From positions 620,001 through 684,000 of the forward strand of contig NZ_JAJISP010000001.1 of assembly GCF_022132145.1 (NCBI RefSeq): a stretch of 64,000 bases of DNA, in the 5' to 3' direction. The notes beneath the pieces were generated by a model. The model ran no database searches. It saw nothing but the letters and a program-made list of their open reading frames with translations, and was not told the DNA's origin. Numbering within the stretch: the first letter of the stretch is position 1; the number at the start of each line of letters is the position of its first letter. The stretch is from Pseudomonas sp. MMS21 TM103 (GTDB taxonomy: Bacteria; Pseudomonadota; Gammaproteobacteria; Pseudomonadales; Pseudomonadaceae). This document shows positions 1-12,160 of this stretch, in pieces. Made by a program: the position numbers and the translations under genes.

Positions 1-480
1 CGTGACTGCCTGAATCAGGCCTCGGCACTCTACCAAGGCGAATTGCACACCCTCAGCGACGGCAGCAGCCTGATGCTGTTCCATCGCCAGGACAGTGGCG
101 AGGACTACCTGACTCATGCCATCTGCTGCGGCGAACTGATGCGCGCGCTTGGCCACGCCTTGCAAATCGAGGTTGCCGACAGCGGCATCACCCTGCAGCT
201 GCAATTGGGCCTGACCCAGGGTGAAGACCTGCTCGACCTGAGCCAGGGCGACCTGTTGCTCAGCGAGACCGCTCAGGATGCCCTGGCCCTGTCCCAGCAC
301 AGCCGCAACCTGCTGCTGCTCGAGCGGCGCGTGGGTGATGATGCGCTGGTCCGTCAGCGCGCGCGCATACGCACTATCGCCAGCCCGGAAGGTGCCTGCT
401 GCGTGGAGCGCCTGCTGGAACCCTACCCGTCACTGCTGGAGCGGCAACTCGCGCATATGCACGAGCACCACCAGCACTGA
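1..480 (+). CDS. C-terminal fragment, possibly AhpA/YtjB-family protein
   Basis: The reading frame is open from base 1 and ends with TGA at 478-480, so this is the 3' part of a gene that begins outside the window. The first internal start-like codon is TTG at 43, but the frame stays open upstream of it. The visible 159 residues are soluble-looking and rich in Leu, Glu and Gln, with no membrane segment, and finish in a His-rich tail (HEHHQH). The proximity to parC and the wording of the region recall the AhpA/YtjB-like protein encoded near serB and parC in Pseudomonas. That assignment is a recollection and is not proven by a motif here. It is separated from the minus-strand MCE operon by about 290 bp, and the two converge tail to tail. 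Confidence 0.6.
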   Translation, partial: RDCLNQASALYQGELHTLSDGSSLMLFHRQDSGEDYLTHAICCGELMRALGHALQIEVADSGITLQLQLGLTQGEDLLDLSQGDLLLSETAQDALALSQHSRNLLLLERRVGDDALVRQRARIRTIASPEGACCVERLLEPYPSLLERQLAHMHEHHQH

Positions 481-767
481 GTATCGCGTCCGCCTCCAGG
501 TGTCCTCCGCTGCGACCCATCACCCCAGGCAATCCGCGCCCCGTAGCGCGTCACTCGCCGCAGGCAGCCCGCCCTCGATAACCCGGTGGGCTGTCGCTTC
601 GCTCACGGATCGCCCTGCGTCCTGCTTGGAGCGCCACGCTGCGCAAGACGGTGCTTAGGCTTTCAGCGAACGCATGGAGGCGGCCTCGCGCCGGCGCTCG
701 ATGGCCTTACAACCTGCGCGCAGAAACCGGTCGAGTCTCGTCACAGCTCCCGACCGGCGGCGCAGGC
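481..767. other. Intergenic region between convergent genes
   Basis: About 290 bp between the end of the partial gene and the end of the lipoprotein gene. The small plus-strand ORFs that cross it have no ribosome binding site or recognisable protein character. I see no clear terminator hairpin with a T run and no obvious repeat. Confidence 0.5.
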
Positions 768-1469
768 TTAGAAACGAAAGACTTCCACCTGCTTGGTAGG
801 CTCGAGCAGCGGGGTCAGTGGTTTTTTCTCCGGGCGCTTCACCGGCGCAGTGACCACCGGCTTGCGCGGGGCAACTGCCTCGGCGACCGGCATGGACTTG
901 ATCGCACTCGCCAGCTCCCCAGCCAGCTGCTGCAGCAGGGTACTCTGCGCATGCACCTGATCGATCACCGTACCCGTGTGCTTCGCCTGCAGGCGCACAA
1001 CCCGACTGCTACGCTGCACCCCGGCGGCATCGAGCAAGCGCCACTGCGCTTCAAGTACCGCAGGCTGCTGCACGCCCGAGTCCAGCCGGCTGATGCTCAG
1101 CACAACCTGTACCTGACTGGAGAAACCGACGCGATCCGGATACAGCGCAACACGGCTGGTATTGAGCTGTCCGGCCAGTTGGCGCAGCAGCAATTGGCCG
1201 ACATCGTCCTGCAGACTACCGGCCCAGCGGATCTTCTGACTGAGCGTGAGGCTGTCATCGAGCTCGCGCTGCACCAGATTCTCGCGCTGCAGATAATCCG
1301 CCAGCTTGAGCGGGCCGAGCAGTAGCGCCGGCCCTTTATCGTTCTGCGGCAGCGCTGGATTGCCCTGCTCGAGCCGATAGAACTGCGTCGGCGCTTGCAG
1401 TGCAGCACAGCCTGACAGGGTCAAAGCCGCGAGAAGCAACATCGGCGGCGAGAAACGCAACAATCTCAT
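768..1469 (-). CDS. ABC-type lipid transport auxiliary lipoprotein (PqiC/ABC_trans_aux-like)
   Basis: The 233-residue product starts MRLLRFSPPMLLLAALTLSG followed by the lipobox Leu-Ser-Gly-Cys, so it is expected to be an acylated lipoprotein. The frame is open further upstream, but the ATG at 1469 is the start that gives this signal peptide, and it lies 7 bp after the MCE gene. The mature part (FYRLEQGNPALPQ..., LLGPLKLADYLQRENLV...) fits the auxiliary lipoprotein family that accompanies MCE transporters, including PqiC. Its C-terminus is a Lys/Pro-rich tail (VKRPEKKPLTP). As the last gene of the four-gene minus-strand operon it probably forms the outer-membrane side of the transport path. 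The family assignment is good; the substrate is unknown. Confidence 0.85.
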   Translation of the reverse strand: MRLLRFSPPMLLLAALTLSGCAALQAPTQFYRLEQGNPALPQNDKGPALLLGPLKLADYLQRENLVQRELDDSLTLSQKIRWAGSLQDDVGQLLLRQLAGQLNTSRVALYPDRVGFSSQVQVVLSISRLDSGVQQPAVLEAQWRLLDAAGVQRSSRVVRLQAKHTGTVIDQVHAQSTLLQQLAGELASAIKSMPVAEAVAPRKPVVTAPVKRPEKKPLTPLLEPTKQVEVFRF

Positions 1470-1476
1470 GAAAACA

Positions 1477-2430
1477 TTACCTTGATTTGCCAAATATGAG
1501 CGATTGGGGCTGCTGATCGAGCCCTTCCATGGTGCGCTGCAGGGCTTTTCCAGCCCGGCTGAGCTCCTGCAGGGCGCGCAATGCCTCGTACTGTACCTCG
1601 GATTCAGGGCCGAGACTGCGGCGACTGTCAGCCGCCAGGTCATTGATCTGCTGTAAAGCCTGCGCGGCATTCTGCGCCGCGCGACGGATTTCGCCCACTG
1701 CGTCACGCAGGGCAACGCTGCTCTGCTGAACATTCGCCATAATCGGCGGCAGTTGCTGCTCCAGGCGACCACTCAGACGATCGAGCTTCACCAGCATCTG
1801 ACTCATGCTCACCAGGCCCTGCTGCAATTCCGCGGAGCTGGTCAGTTTCTCCAGGGATTGCAGGGCCCGCGTGGCCGAGACAACCATCTCCTGCAACGGC
1901 AATTCGCGCAGGTTGCCGGCCAACTCGCGCAGCACATCGGCAATCTCATCGATCCGCGAGGGCACGCTGGGGATGGTCGGCAGATCCAGCTCGTGCGGTG
2001 TGCGCACATAGCCGGCCTGATCTGGAAACATGTCCAGCGCGACTATCGCCTTGCCGGTCAGCAGACTGGGCGTCTGCAACTGGGCACGCAGACCACGCTC
2101 AACCAGTTGACCGATGACCTGATCGAAACCACGGGCGCTGGTCTGCTGCCGCTCCGGCGTATTGATGCGTAGCACCACTGGCATCAACACATCCTTGAGC
2201 TCAGGGTCGTAGGACAGGCGGATCTCACGCACCGTGCCGACCTTGACCCCGCGGTAGGTGACATCGGCACCGACATCCAGGCCGTCCAGCGCACCGGTAA
2301 AATACACCGCGTATTCGTTGGGTTGACTGAACCAGCTGTCGCGCGACAGCAGCAGCAGACCTGCGGCCAGCAGGGCCAGGCCGCCGAGCAGAAAGGCGCC
2401 AATCATAAAGGGTTTGCGCGCTTCGCTCAT
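1477..2430 (-). CDS. MlaD/MCE-family substrate-binding protein
   Basis: A 317-residue protein with one N-terminal membrane anchor (about residues 9-28, IGAFLLGGLALLAAGLLLLS) followed by a single MCE domain (about 38-120; GLDVGADVTYRGVKVGTV is typical) and a long helical C-terminal half with a Gln/Leu-rich coiled-coil look. MCE proteins form hexameric rings in the periplasm that bind and channel lipids between the membranes. The length exceeds E. coli MlaD (about 180 residues) and the C-terminal helices resemble MCE proteins that form a longer tube. The ATG at 2430 overlaps the ATPase stop codon by four bases, so the two are translationally coupled. Confidence 0.9.
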   Translation of the reverse strand: MSEARKPFMIGAFLLGGLALLAAGLLLLSRDSWFSQPNEYAVYFTGALDGLDVGADVTYRGVKVGTVREIRLSYDPELKDVLMPVVLRINTPERQQTSARGFDQVIGQLVERGLRAQLQTPSLLTGKAIVALDMFPDQAGYVRTPHELDLPTIPSVPSRIDEIADVLRELAGNLRELPLQEMVVSATRALQSLEKLTSSAELQQGLVSMSQMLVKLDRLSGRLEQQLPPIMANVQQSSVALRDAVGEIRRAAQNAAQALQQINDLAADSRRSLGPESEVQYEALRALQELSRAGKALQRTMEGLDQQPQSLIFGKSR

Positions 2431-3197
2431 GCCGTCTCCATGCTGTGAGCCGGGTCACTCCGACGTAGAAAGCACTGAACCTGCTCCGGCCCATCGGCCA
2501 GCAATTCCTGCAGGGTGCCCAGGGCAATCTGGGTGTGGCTCTGATTATCGAGGAACAGACAACGGTCGGCCACCGCCTGGATGCTCGGCAGCTCATGGGT
2601 CACCAGCACGATGCTGGAACCCAGGCTATCGCGCAACTGCAGGATCAATGCGTCGAGGGATTGCGAACTGACCGGATCGAGGCCGGCCGACGGCTCATCA
2701 AAGAACAACACCTGCGGATCGAGTGCCAGCGCCCGGGCCAGCGCAGCACGCTTGCGCATGCCCCCGGACAGTTGCGACGGATACAGCTCATCGCAGCCGG
2801 CCAGCCCGACCAATGCCAGCTTCAACGCCGCCAGCTCGGCCAGTTCGGCCGGCTGCAGATGCTGGCGGTAGGCGGCCAGCGGCAGGCAGATATTTTCCCG
2901 CAGGGTCATTGAACCCCACAAGGCGCCATTCTGGTAAAGCACGCCGAAGTGCTGCTGCAAGGCGGCGCGCCTGTCCTCGTCGCCCGCCCAGAAATCCTCG
3001 CCATCGAACAGCACCCGCCCGGCCAGTGGCGCCTGCAGGCCGATCAGGTGACGCAACAGGGTGCTTTTGCCGCAACCGCTGGCGCCCATGATGACGAACA
3101 CTTCGCCACGACGGATGGCGAAATTCAGGTCGCGCTGGATCACCAGGCTGCCGTATCCGGCACTCAGATCCTCGGCGACCAGTAGCGCATCGCTCAT
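2427..3197 (-). CDS. MCE/Mla-type ABC transporter ATP-binding protein
   Basis: This 256-residue cytoplasmic ATPase has a Walker A motif GASGCGKST (about 38-46), the signature LSGGM (about 143-147), Walker B LFFDEP (about 163-168) and the H-loop His in VTHEL. It is the MlaF-type partner of the adjacent permease and MCE protein, powering phospholipid movement across the periplasm. It overlaps the MCE gene by four bases and begins 2 bp after the permease stop, so the four genes look like one transcript. It lacks anything unusual for the family. Which lipid is moved, and in which direction, cannot be read from the sequence. Confidence 0.92.
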   Translation of the reverse strand: MSDALLVAEDLSAGYGSLVIQRDLNFAIRRGEVFVIMGASGCGKSTLLRHLIGLQAPLAGRVLFDGEDFWAGDEDRRAALQQHFGVLYQNGALWGSMTLRENICLPLAAYRQHLQPAELAELAALKLALVGLAGCDELYPSQLSGGMRKRAALARALALDPQVLFFDEPSAGLDPVSSQSLDALILQLRDSLGSSIVLVTHELPSIQAVADRCLFLDNQSHTQIALGTLQELLADGPEQVQCFLRRSDPAHSMETA

Positions 3198-3198
3198 C

Positions 3199-4329
3199 TC
3201 ATACCCCCAGCCGGGTGCAAATCAGGGTAATCAGCGCATCACTGACCACCAGCGCGACGATGATGCTGACCACCGCCCGGGTAGTCGCCTGCCCAACCGC
3301 TTGCGCATTGCGCCCGCACGCCAGGCCGTAGTGACAGCCGATCAGGCCGATCAGTATGGCGAACACCACGCTCTTGCCGATCCCCACCAGGAAATCGCTG
3401 AGGCTGAGCAGCTCCAGACTCTGCTTGAGGTAGAGCTGTGCGGAAATATCGAACAGACCGGAGCCGATGACGAAACCGCCGAGAATGCCGAGCGCATCGG
3501 CGAACACGCACAGCAGGGGCATGCTCAGCAACAGCGCCAGCACACGCGGTAGAACCAGGAATTCCAGCGGCGGGAACCCGAAGGTCTTCAGGGCGTCGAT
3601 CTCCTCGTTGGCCTGCATGCTGCCCAGCTCCGCCGCGTAGGCCGCACCGGTGCGCCCGGCCATGATCACCGCGGTCATCAACGCGCCCATCTCGCGGGTC
3701 ATGCCGATGGCCACCATATTGGCGATGTACAACTGGGCACCGAAGGCCTGCAGTTGGGCAGCGCCGACAAAGGCCAGGATCAGGCCGACCAGCATCGCAA
3801 TCAGCGCCACTATCGGCAGCGCGCCCGGCCCGCACTGCTGCAGGGCCAGCCAGAAATCACCGCGGCGCATGCGTCCGCGACCGCGCAGCTGACGCCCAAG
3901 GGCCAGCACCACCTCACCGAGGAAGCGACTCGCCTGACCGACACTGGCCAGCACCCCGAGCAACAGCAGCCCCAGGCGGGTCACCGGACCATAAGCGGGA
4001 GCGGGCTCCTCCAGGGCCTGGGTCGACGGCCTGGCGGCCATCTGTAACAGCTGCTCGACACCGTCCGGCAGGCCCCGCCAGAGCAGCTCCACCTCCCGCG
4101 CCACGGCCAGGCGCTGCAGGCGGCGCAGCAGCGCCAGCAGACTGCTGTCCCAGGCGGCCACGGCGACATCTACATGAACCTGCGCGGGCAGTTGCCGCTG
4201 GCTGTACCAGATGGCCTCAAGGTCGGGCTTGGGCGCCTGCAGCAGCCAGGCACCGTCCACGCACAGGCGCGCCGGCTGGTCATCCGCTACCGTCCATCGC
4301 AAGCCTGCGCCCTGTGCGCCCCCTTCCAT
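3199..4329 (-). CDS. MlaE-family permease with N-terminal STAS-like domain
   Basis: The 376-residue product joins a soluble N-terminal region of about 100 residues, resembling the STAS domain of MlaB, to a C-terminal MlaE permease domain (about 130-376) with five or six hydrophobic segments. E. coli encodes MlaB and MlaE separately; here they are one polypeptide. The conserved permease stretch includes the TREMGALMTAVIMAGRTGAA region and the ALVVSDALITLICT end. The ATG at 4329 lies 15 bp after the parC stop, so it may also be transcribed from upstream. It is the first gene of the lipid transport operon. No MlaC-like periplasmic shuttle is encoded nearby. Confidence 0.88.
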   Translation of the reverse strand: MEGGAQGAGLRWTVADDQPARLCVDGAWLLQAPKPDLEAIWYSQRQLPAQVHVDVAVAAWDSSLLALLRRLQRLAVAREVELLWRGLPDGVEQLLQMAARPSTQALEEPAPAYGPVTRLGLLLLGVLASVGQASRFLGEVVLALGRQLRGRGRMRRGDFWLALQQCGPGALPIVALIAMLVGLILAFVGAAQLQAFGAQLYIANMVAIGMTREMGALMTAVIMAGRTGAAYAAELGSMQANEEIDALKTFGFPPLEFLVLPRVLALLLSMPLLCVFADALGILGGFVIGSGLFDISAQLYLKQSLELLSLSDFLVGIGKSVVFAILIGLIGCHYGLACGRNAQAVGQATTRAVVSIIVALVVSDALITLICTRLGV

Positions 4330-4344
4330 CCAGTCCTCCGTCAG

Positions 4345-6603
4345 TTAACCCTGCTGTTCAACCAGCAGCGCATCGACCCGCTGGAAGCCACGCGGCAGCT
4401 TGTTGCCACGGCGGCCCCGCTCACCCTTGTAGTGCTCCAGGTCATCTGCCTTGAGGGACAAGGTACGCTTGCCAGCCTGCAACACCAAGGTCGCGCCGCT
4501 CGGCAATACCGCCAGGTCAGTGAGGTATTCCTCGCGACTGGCGACCCGCTCGCCGGGGATGCCGATGATCTTGTTGCCCTTGCCCTTGCCCAGTTGCGGC
4601 AAGTCACGTACCGGGAACAGCAGCAGCCGGCCCTCGGTGGTCACGGCGGCCAGCCAGTCCTGTTCGCGACTGAGCAACGGCTTGGGCGCCAGCACCTTGG
4701 CGCCTGCCGGCAGACTGAGCAGCGCCTTGCCGGCCTTGTTCTTGGCTTGCAGGTCCTCGCCCTTGACCACGAAGCCGTAGCCGGCATCCGAGGCGACCAC
4801 ATAGAGGGCGCTGTCGTCCGGCAGCAACACACACTCGAAGGTCGCCCCCGGTGGCGGCGTCAGTCGCCCGGTCAGCGGCTCGCCCTGGCCGCGCGCCGAC
4901 GGCAACGTATGCGCCGCCAGCGAATAACTCCTGCCGGTCGAATCGATAAACACCGCGAACTGGTTCGAGCGGCCCGGCGCGGCGGTCTTGAAGCCGTCGC
5001 CAGCCTTGTATGACAGGCCCGTGGCATCGATGTCATGGCCTTTGCCGCAACGCACCCAGCCTTTCTCCGAGATCACCACGGTGACCGGCTCGGTCGGCAT
5101 CAGCTCGGTTTCCGACAACGCCTTGGCTTCGGCGCGGGCGACGATCGGCGAACGACGGTCGTCGCCGTAGGTCTCGGCGTCCTTGATGATTTCATCGCGC
5201 ACCAGCTTCTTCAGCTTGGCTTCGCTTCCGAGCAGGGCCAGCAACTTGGCGCGCTCCTTGGCCAGGGCATCCTGCTCGCCGCGAATCTGCATCTCTTCCA
5301 GCCGCGCCAGCTGGCGCAGGCGGGTTTCCAGGATGTATTCGGCCTGCACATCGGTCAGACCGAAGCGCTCCATCAGCACCGGCTTGGGCTGATCCTCGGT
5401 GCGAATGATATGAATCACTTCATCCAGGTTGAGGAAGGCGATCAAGCGGCCTTCCAGCAGGTGTAGGCGGTGCTCGACCTTGTCCAGACGGAACTGCAGG
5501 CGCCGGCGCACCGTGCCCACCCGGTATTCCAACCATTCGCGCAGCAACTGGCGCAGGTTCTTCACCTGCGGCTTGCCATCCAGGCCGATGACATTGGTGT
5601 TGACCCGGTAGCTCGATTCCAGCTCGGTGGTGGCGAACAGGTGCTGCATCAGCTCATCGGCATCGACCCGATTGGAACGCGGAATGATCACGATGCGGCA
5701 CGGGTGCTCGTGGTCCGACTCGTCGCGCAGATCGGCGACCATCGGCAGCTTCTTCGCCTGCATCTGCCCGGCGATCTGCTCCAGCACCTTGGCCCCGGAC
5801 ACCTGATGCGGCAGCGCGGTAACCACGATATCGCCATCCTCGACGCGATAGACGGCGCGCATGCGCACCGAGCCCTTGCCGGTTTCGTAGATCTTCAGCA
5901 AATCCGCACGCGGGGTGATGATTTCCGCCTCGGTCGGGTAATCCGGACCGAGCACATGTTCGCAGAGCTGCTCGACCGTGGCGTCCGGCTGATCAAGCAG
6001 GCGGATGCAGGCCGTGGCCACTTCGCGCAGGTTATGCGGCGGCACGTCGGTGGCCATGCCCACGGCGATACCGGTGGTGCCATTCAACAGGATGTTGGGC
6101 AGGCGCGCCGGCAGGGTCGCCGGCTCGTTGAGGGTGCCGTCAAAGTTCGGCACCCAATCCACGGTGCCCTGGCCCAGTTCGGTCAGCAGCACTTCCGAAT
6201 AGCGCGACAGGCGCGCCTCGGTGTAACGCATGGCGGCGAACGACTTGGGATCGTCCGGCGCCCCCCAGTTGCCCTGGCCGTCAACCAGGGTGTAGCGGTA
6301 GCTGAACGGCTGGGCCATCAGCACCATAGCTTCGTAGCAGGCCGAGTCGCCGTGCGGGTGGAACTTGCCGAGTACGTCGCCGACGGTACGCGCCGACTTC
6401 TTGTGCTTGGAGTCGGCGTCCAGGCCCAGTTCGCTCATGGCGTAGATGATCCGCCGCTGCACCGGCTTGAGGCCGTCGCCGATATGCGGCAGGGCGCGAT
6501 CCATGATCACGTACATCGAATAATTGAGATAAGCCTGCTCGGTGAAGTCGGCAAGGGAGCGGCGTTCAACACCGTCCAGGCTCAAATCGAGGGGTTCGCT
6601 CAT
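4345..6603 (-). CDS. parC: DNA topoisomerase IV subunit A
   Basis: The 752-residue product carries the whole ParC/GyrA core: an N-terminal breakage-reunion domain with the catalytic tyrosine at Y127 in [11 protein letters not shown], and a C-terminal beta-pinwheel region (about 500-740). ParC with ParE decatenates daughter chromosomes. The quinolone-resistance region reads [12 protein letters not shown], with Ser at 87 and Glu at 91, which are the susceptible-type residues in P. aeruginosa numbering. The length is normal for Pseudomonas ParC. A 22-bp gap separates its start from the retropepsin gene upstream. ParE is encoded two genes upstream on the same strand. Confidence 0.98.
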   Translation of the reverse strand: MSEPLDLSLDGVERRSLADFTEQAYLNYSMYVIMDRALPHIGDGLKPVQRRIIYAMSELGLDADSKHKKSARTVGDVLGKFHPHGDSACYEAMVLMAQPFSYRYTLVDGQGNWGAPDDPKSFAAMRYTEARLSRYSEVLLTELGQGTVDWVPNFDGTLNEPATLPARLPNILLNGTTGIAVGMATDVPPHNLREVATACIRLLDQPDATVEQLCEHVLGPDYPTEAEIITPRADLLKIYETGKGSVRMRAVYRVEDGDIVVTALPHQVSGAKVLEQIAGQMQAKKLPMVADLRDESDHEHPCRIVIIPRSNRVDADELMQHLFATTELESSYRVNTNVIGLDGKPQVKNLRQLLREWLEYRVGTVRRRLQFRLDKVEHRLHLLEGRLIAFLNLDEVIHIIRTEDQPKPVLMERFGLTDVQAEYILETRLRQLARLEEMQIRGEQDALAKERAKLLALLGSEAKLKKLVRDEIIKDAETYGDDRRSPIVARAEAKALSETELMPTEPVTVVISEKGWVRCGKGHDIDATGLSYKAGDGFKTAAPGRSNQFAVFIDSTGRSYSLAAHTLPSARGQGEPLTGRLTPPPGATFECVLLPDDSALYVVASDAGYGFVVKGEDLQAKNKAGKALLSLPAGAKVLAPKPLLSREQDWLAAVTTEGRLLLFPVRDLPQLGKGKGNKIIGIPGERVASREEYLTDLAVLPSGATLVLQAGKRTLSLKADDLEHYKGERGRRGNKLPRGFQRVDALLVEQQG

Positions 6604-6625
6604 GCGTGCCTCATGGTAGGAAAAT

Positions 6626-7153
6626 TTAGTGAAGCGAAGTTGTCTGGCGCAGCACCAGGATGCCGTCGCGCTGGGTAAAATCGAGTTGTTTCAGGGCACT
6701 CATGCCCAGCAGTACCTCGTCGCCGTCCAGGCCCGGGGTGACCAGGGCGGCAACGTCACGCAACTGGATCTCGCCGAGCTGCAGGCTGGCCAACCGGGTC
6801 CGGTAGCCGGTGACGGTGCCATTGGCAGTACGGATCCGCACCGGCGCACCACGCTCCAGACCGAGGCGCTCGGCCAGGGCCGCTGGCACCGCGACGGCGG
6901 TGGCGCCGGTATCGAGCAGCAGGGTCACCCGGCTGCCGTTGATCTGGCCATCCAGCAGGTAATGACCACCGCGGCTGCTCAGCAGGCGCACCTCGATATA
7001 GCCATCGCCATGCACCGACTGCGGCGCCTGGTTGGGATTGTTGCGCCGCTCCTCCCATTTGCCGAAGAAGTGCGTGGCCAGCAGCAGCGCGGCGCCCCAG
7101 GCCAGCACCAGCATCACCCGTCCAACTCGCCGTCCCGCCGCTTGCGTGCTCAC
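6626..7153 (-). CDS. Membrane-anchored retropepsin-like aspartic protease (TIGR02281 type)
   Basis: A 175-residue protein with one membrane segment (about residues 13-29) and a periplasmic domain holding the aspartyl protease signature [13 protein letters not shown] (Asp81) with a later hydrophobic glycine motif ([14 protein letters not shown]). A single DTGA motif means it must dimerise to form an active site, as retropepsins do. I chose the GTG start at 7153 because it overlaps the stop codon of the upstream gene in a GTGA junction, and the product then begins VSTQAAGRR just before the membrane helix. A longer frame upstream exists but lies inside the neighbouring gene. Its substrate is unknown. 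Confidence 0.85.
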   Translation of the reverse strand: MSTQAAGRRVGRVMLVLAWGAALLLATHFFGKWEERRNNPNQAPQSVHGDGYIEVRLLSSRGGHYLLDGQINGSRVTLLLDTGATAVAVPAALAERLGLERGAPVRIRTANGTVTGYRTRLASLQLGEIQLRDVAALVTPGLDGDEVLLGMSALKQLDFTQRDGILVLRQTTSLH

Positions 7154-8129
7154 CGACGACCCCAGCCGCCCTTGGGTGCGGCGAAGCGCCAGACGACCGG
7201 GCGCTGCTCGCCATCGGCCCGGGTGTCCCGGCCATTGTCGCTGCCGATCCAGGCCCCCTGCTCGTCGATCCACAGCGCCTCGGCCAAGCCATAGGGCGGC
7301 GGATAACGCCGCGCATCGGTCAAGGCTTCGGCGGCGAACGACCAGCAGCGCTCGACTCCGCCATCGTTCAGATTGCGCCGACAGATGCGATGGGCCTGAC
7401 GCTCGAGGGTGAAGAGTTTCTCCTTGTGCAACACCACGGCGGAAAAGTCCCGGGATTGCAGCTCACCGCCCAACTGCGCAGGTGCTGGCTCACTACCGCC
7501 TTCGCTCATCAGCACGCAACCACTGGTGCAGTGCCAGTTCGAACCGCGCTTGTGCAGCACCAGCAGGCCACGGCGATCGCGTTCGGCCGCTAACCACAGG
7601 CGCTCGCCGGCGGAATCGATCGCCACCCCCTCGAGCAGCGCATTGAAGTGCCAGAGCATGCTGCTGGCACGCGCCTGGCGCACCATGCCCTCGGGCAGCG
7701 CCAGCCACTGTGGCGCCCCCGCGGGAGGAATCTGCAACACGGCGGCGCGCGCCTCGCTGACCAGGTAGCGATTGCCGACGGCGTCGCAGGACAAGCCTTC
7801 AAAATCCAGGTTACCGCCACGCAGCAGACCGACAACCAAGGTGCGCATGCGCAGACCCCAGGGTAGCGGGGTCGAGGGCGGAGGCGGGGCGACAAAGCGT
7901 TCGGCCTCGGCCTGCCAGACGGCGTCGCCGCCAGCCAGACGATACAGCCGGTCATCCTCGCGATCGGAAACGGCCCAGAGCGCCTCGCCGCACCAGGCCA
8001 GCCCCGACAGGTTGCCGGCGGCGATGCCATCGATCGGGTGCTCGCTGACTAGCGTCAGCTCCTCCAGGGCCTGGGTCTCGGCCCATACCGGAGCGGCGAC
8101 CAGCAACAGGGCGGCCGCCAGTCGCCGCA

Positions 8130-8130
<1 letters not shown>
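7150..8130 (-). CDS. Exported esterase-like/phytase-like beta-propeller protein
   Basis: This 326-residue product begins MRRLAAALLLVAAPVWA and has an export signal with a probable cleavage after Ala-Trp-Ala-like residues. The mature sequence (ISGLAW-type NLSGLAWCGEALWAVSDRED, FEGLSCDAVGNRYLVSE, LEGVAIDSAGERLWLAAER) has the repeated strand pattern of the esterase-like activity of phytase family (PF13449-type propeller). The ATG at 8130 shares its A with the parE stop codon (TGATG). A TTG one codon earlier is also possible. It sits between parE and the retropepsin gene with overlapping junctions on both sides. Enzyme activity is inferred from the family only. Confidence 0.8.
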
Positions 8131-10645
<2,515 letters not shown>

Positions 10646-10735
10646 GGAGCGGGAGGCTACTAGTGCCAAGCATCAGGCTGCAAGCGGCAAGTATGTACGC
10701 ATGCTGCGCCAGCACTTACGGGGAGACTGCAGCGG

Positions 10736-11551
10736 CTAATAACCTTTCACCGTGTAATCCACCTCGAAATCGATCCCGGTCACCCGCGACACGCCGGTAT
10801 CCAGCCGACCGTCGGCATGCAGACGCAGCCAGCGGTAACCGGGCGCCGTGGTGTCGACCTGAAATTCCTCACTGCCCGGGGCGAACTGCACGCAGGTGGA
10901 CGGCGACGCCAGCAGGCGCAGACCTTTGTGCACTTGATCGAACTCCTGATGAATGTGCCCCCAAAGCACTGCACGCACCTGGTTGAAGCGCTCCAGCACG
11001 GCGAATAGCGCCCTGGGGTTGCGCAGGCCGATGGGTTCCATCCAGCGACAGCCGATGGACACCGGATGATGGTGCAGACAAATCAGGTGATGCCGCTCCG
11101 GCGCTTCGCTCAGCGCACGCTCCAGCAGGGCCAGCTGTTGCTCGCCCAGATAGCCCGGCACCGCGCCGGGAATCGACGAGTCGAGCAAGATGATGCGCCA
11201 ATTGCCCAGGTCGATCACCGGCTCCAGCAGATCGCTACCGGCGCAGGCCACCTGCATGGCCGGGACGTCGTCATGATTACCGGGAAACCAGCGGGCCGGC
11301 GCCGCAAGCGCGGCGGTCATCTGCCGAAAGCGCTGGTAGGACGCCAGGCTACCGTCTTGCGACAGATCGCCGCTGGCGAGCATCAGGTCGACCTGCGGCT
11401 GCTCTTGCAGTACCCGCTCGATCACTTGCTGCAGGCTGTCCTGGGTATCCAGGCCCAACAGTTTGCCGGCCGCTTCGGCAAATAGATGACTGTCGGACAG
11501 CTGCACCAGCAGGACCGAGGAATCAGCAGCGGTATTGAGCTCGCTCGGCAA
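10736..11551 (-). CDS. cpdA: 3',5'-cyclic-AMP phosphodiesterase
   Basis: The 271-residue product is a calcineurin-like metallophosphoesterase with all metal-ligand motifs in order: D20-x-H22 (QLSDSHLF), GDLSQDG, GNHDD, LHHHPV and GHIHQEFD. CpdA hydrolyses cAMP and so lowers cAMP-Vfr signalling in Pseudomonas. I chose the TTG at 11551 because it is preceded by AAGGAG six bases upstream and gives the product LPSELNTAAD...; the frame is open to 11647 but without such a site. It lies upstream of yqiA with a 90-bp gap that includes a short CTGCAAGC-type sequence. Confidence 0.95.
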   Translation of the reverse strand: MPSELNTAADSSVLLVQLSDSHLFAEAAGKLLGLDTQDSLQQVIERVLQEQPQVDLMLASGDLSQDGSLASYQRFRQMTAALAAPARWFPGNHDDVPAMQVACAGSDLLEPVIDLGNWRIILLDSSIPGAVPGYLGEQQLALLERALSEAPERHHLICLHHHPVSIGCRWMEPIGLRNPRALFAVLERFNQVRAVLWGHIHQEFDQVHKGLRLLASPSTCVQFAPGSEEFQVDTTAPGYRWLRLHADGRLDTGVSRVTGIDFEVDYTVKGY

Positions 11552-11707
11552 GGCCGTCTCCTTGAGCGGAATACGTGGATTATGGTGGCTAGTCCGGGCA
11601 GCGGTAAACCCGCGAAATGGGCATGGATCACATAAAAGCAGCTGCAAGCAGTCGGGTGACGTGCTCAGGCTACGCCGTGACGCTTATAGCGTGATCGTTT
11701 GAGTTAA

Positions 11708-12160
11708 CTAAAACACCGGCTCCAGCTCATGGCCACAGGCCAGGCAATGACTCAGCCACTCACCGAGAAACAGGTTGAGCTGGGACTTTTCATCCGGCTG
11801 ATGCATGGCGGCATTCGGATAGGGGTAGATGCTGCGAAAACGCCGGGCGTTCTGGGCGCCGATCACCTCGGCCATGCGCGCATCGTGGTACACCCGCACT
11901 TCCAGTTGCGGCACCGGCAACCAGGGCAGGCTGTGCTCCTGGCGGACCCGCACGGTCGAGGTATAGGGGCAGGTTTCCAGCACTTCCAGGGTCAGCACGC
12001 CAAGCAGGTGCTCGCCCTGACTCAGGGCAACCCGCCGCGCACATGACGCCACGCGCATGTCCGGCAGCAGGCGCATCAAGCGTGCGTAGTTGGCTTCACA
12101 GCTCGCCTGCAACTCGACCAAATCGACCCGGTAGCGCTCACGCAGCAGGTTCACGACCAT
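11708..12160 (-). CDS. DUF1249 family protein
   Basis: A 150-residue soluble protein (MVVNLLRERYRVDLVELQASCEANYARLMRLLPDM...) that matches the DUF1249/YqiB family usually found between nudF and cpdA in gammaproteobacteria. The mid part ILTLEVLETCPYTSTVRVRQ-like strand-rich sequence and the YHDARMAEVIGAQ stretch are characteristic. Its ATG lies inside the last codons of nudF (10-bp overlap), so translation is coupled. Function is unknown. There are no membrane segments or signal peptide. Confidence 0.88.
   Translation of the reverse strand: MVVNLLRERYRVDLVELQASCEANYARLMRLLPDMRVASCARRVALSQGEHLLGVLTLEVLETCPYTSTVRVRQEHSLPWLPVPQLEVRVYHDARMAEVIGAQNARRFRSIYPYPNAAMHQPDEKSQLNLFLGEWLSHCLACGHELEPVF

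Noticed and set aside
278..771. Plus-strand ORFs around the first intergenic gap
   Set aside because: They lack ribosome sites and overlap the partial gene or non-coding sequence; translated products look like Arg/Ser/Pro-rich noise.
5470..6678. 402-residue plus-strand open frame opposite parC
   Set aside because: Antisense shadow of parC with no motif or start signal.
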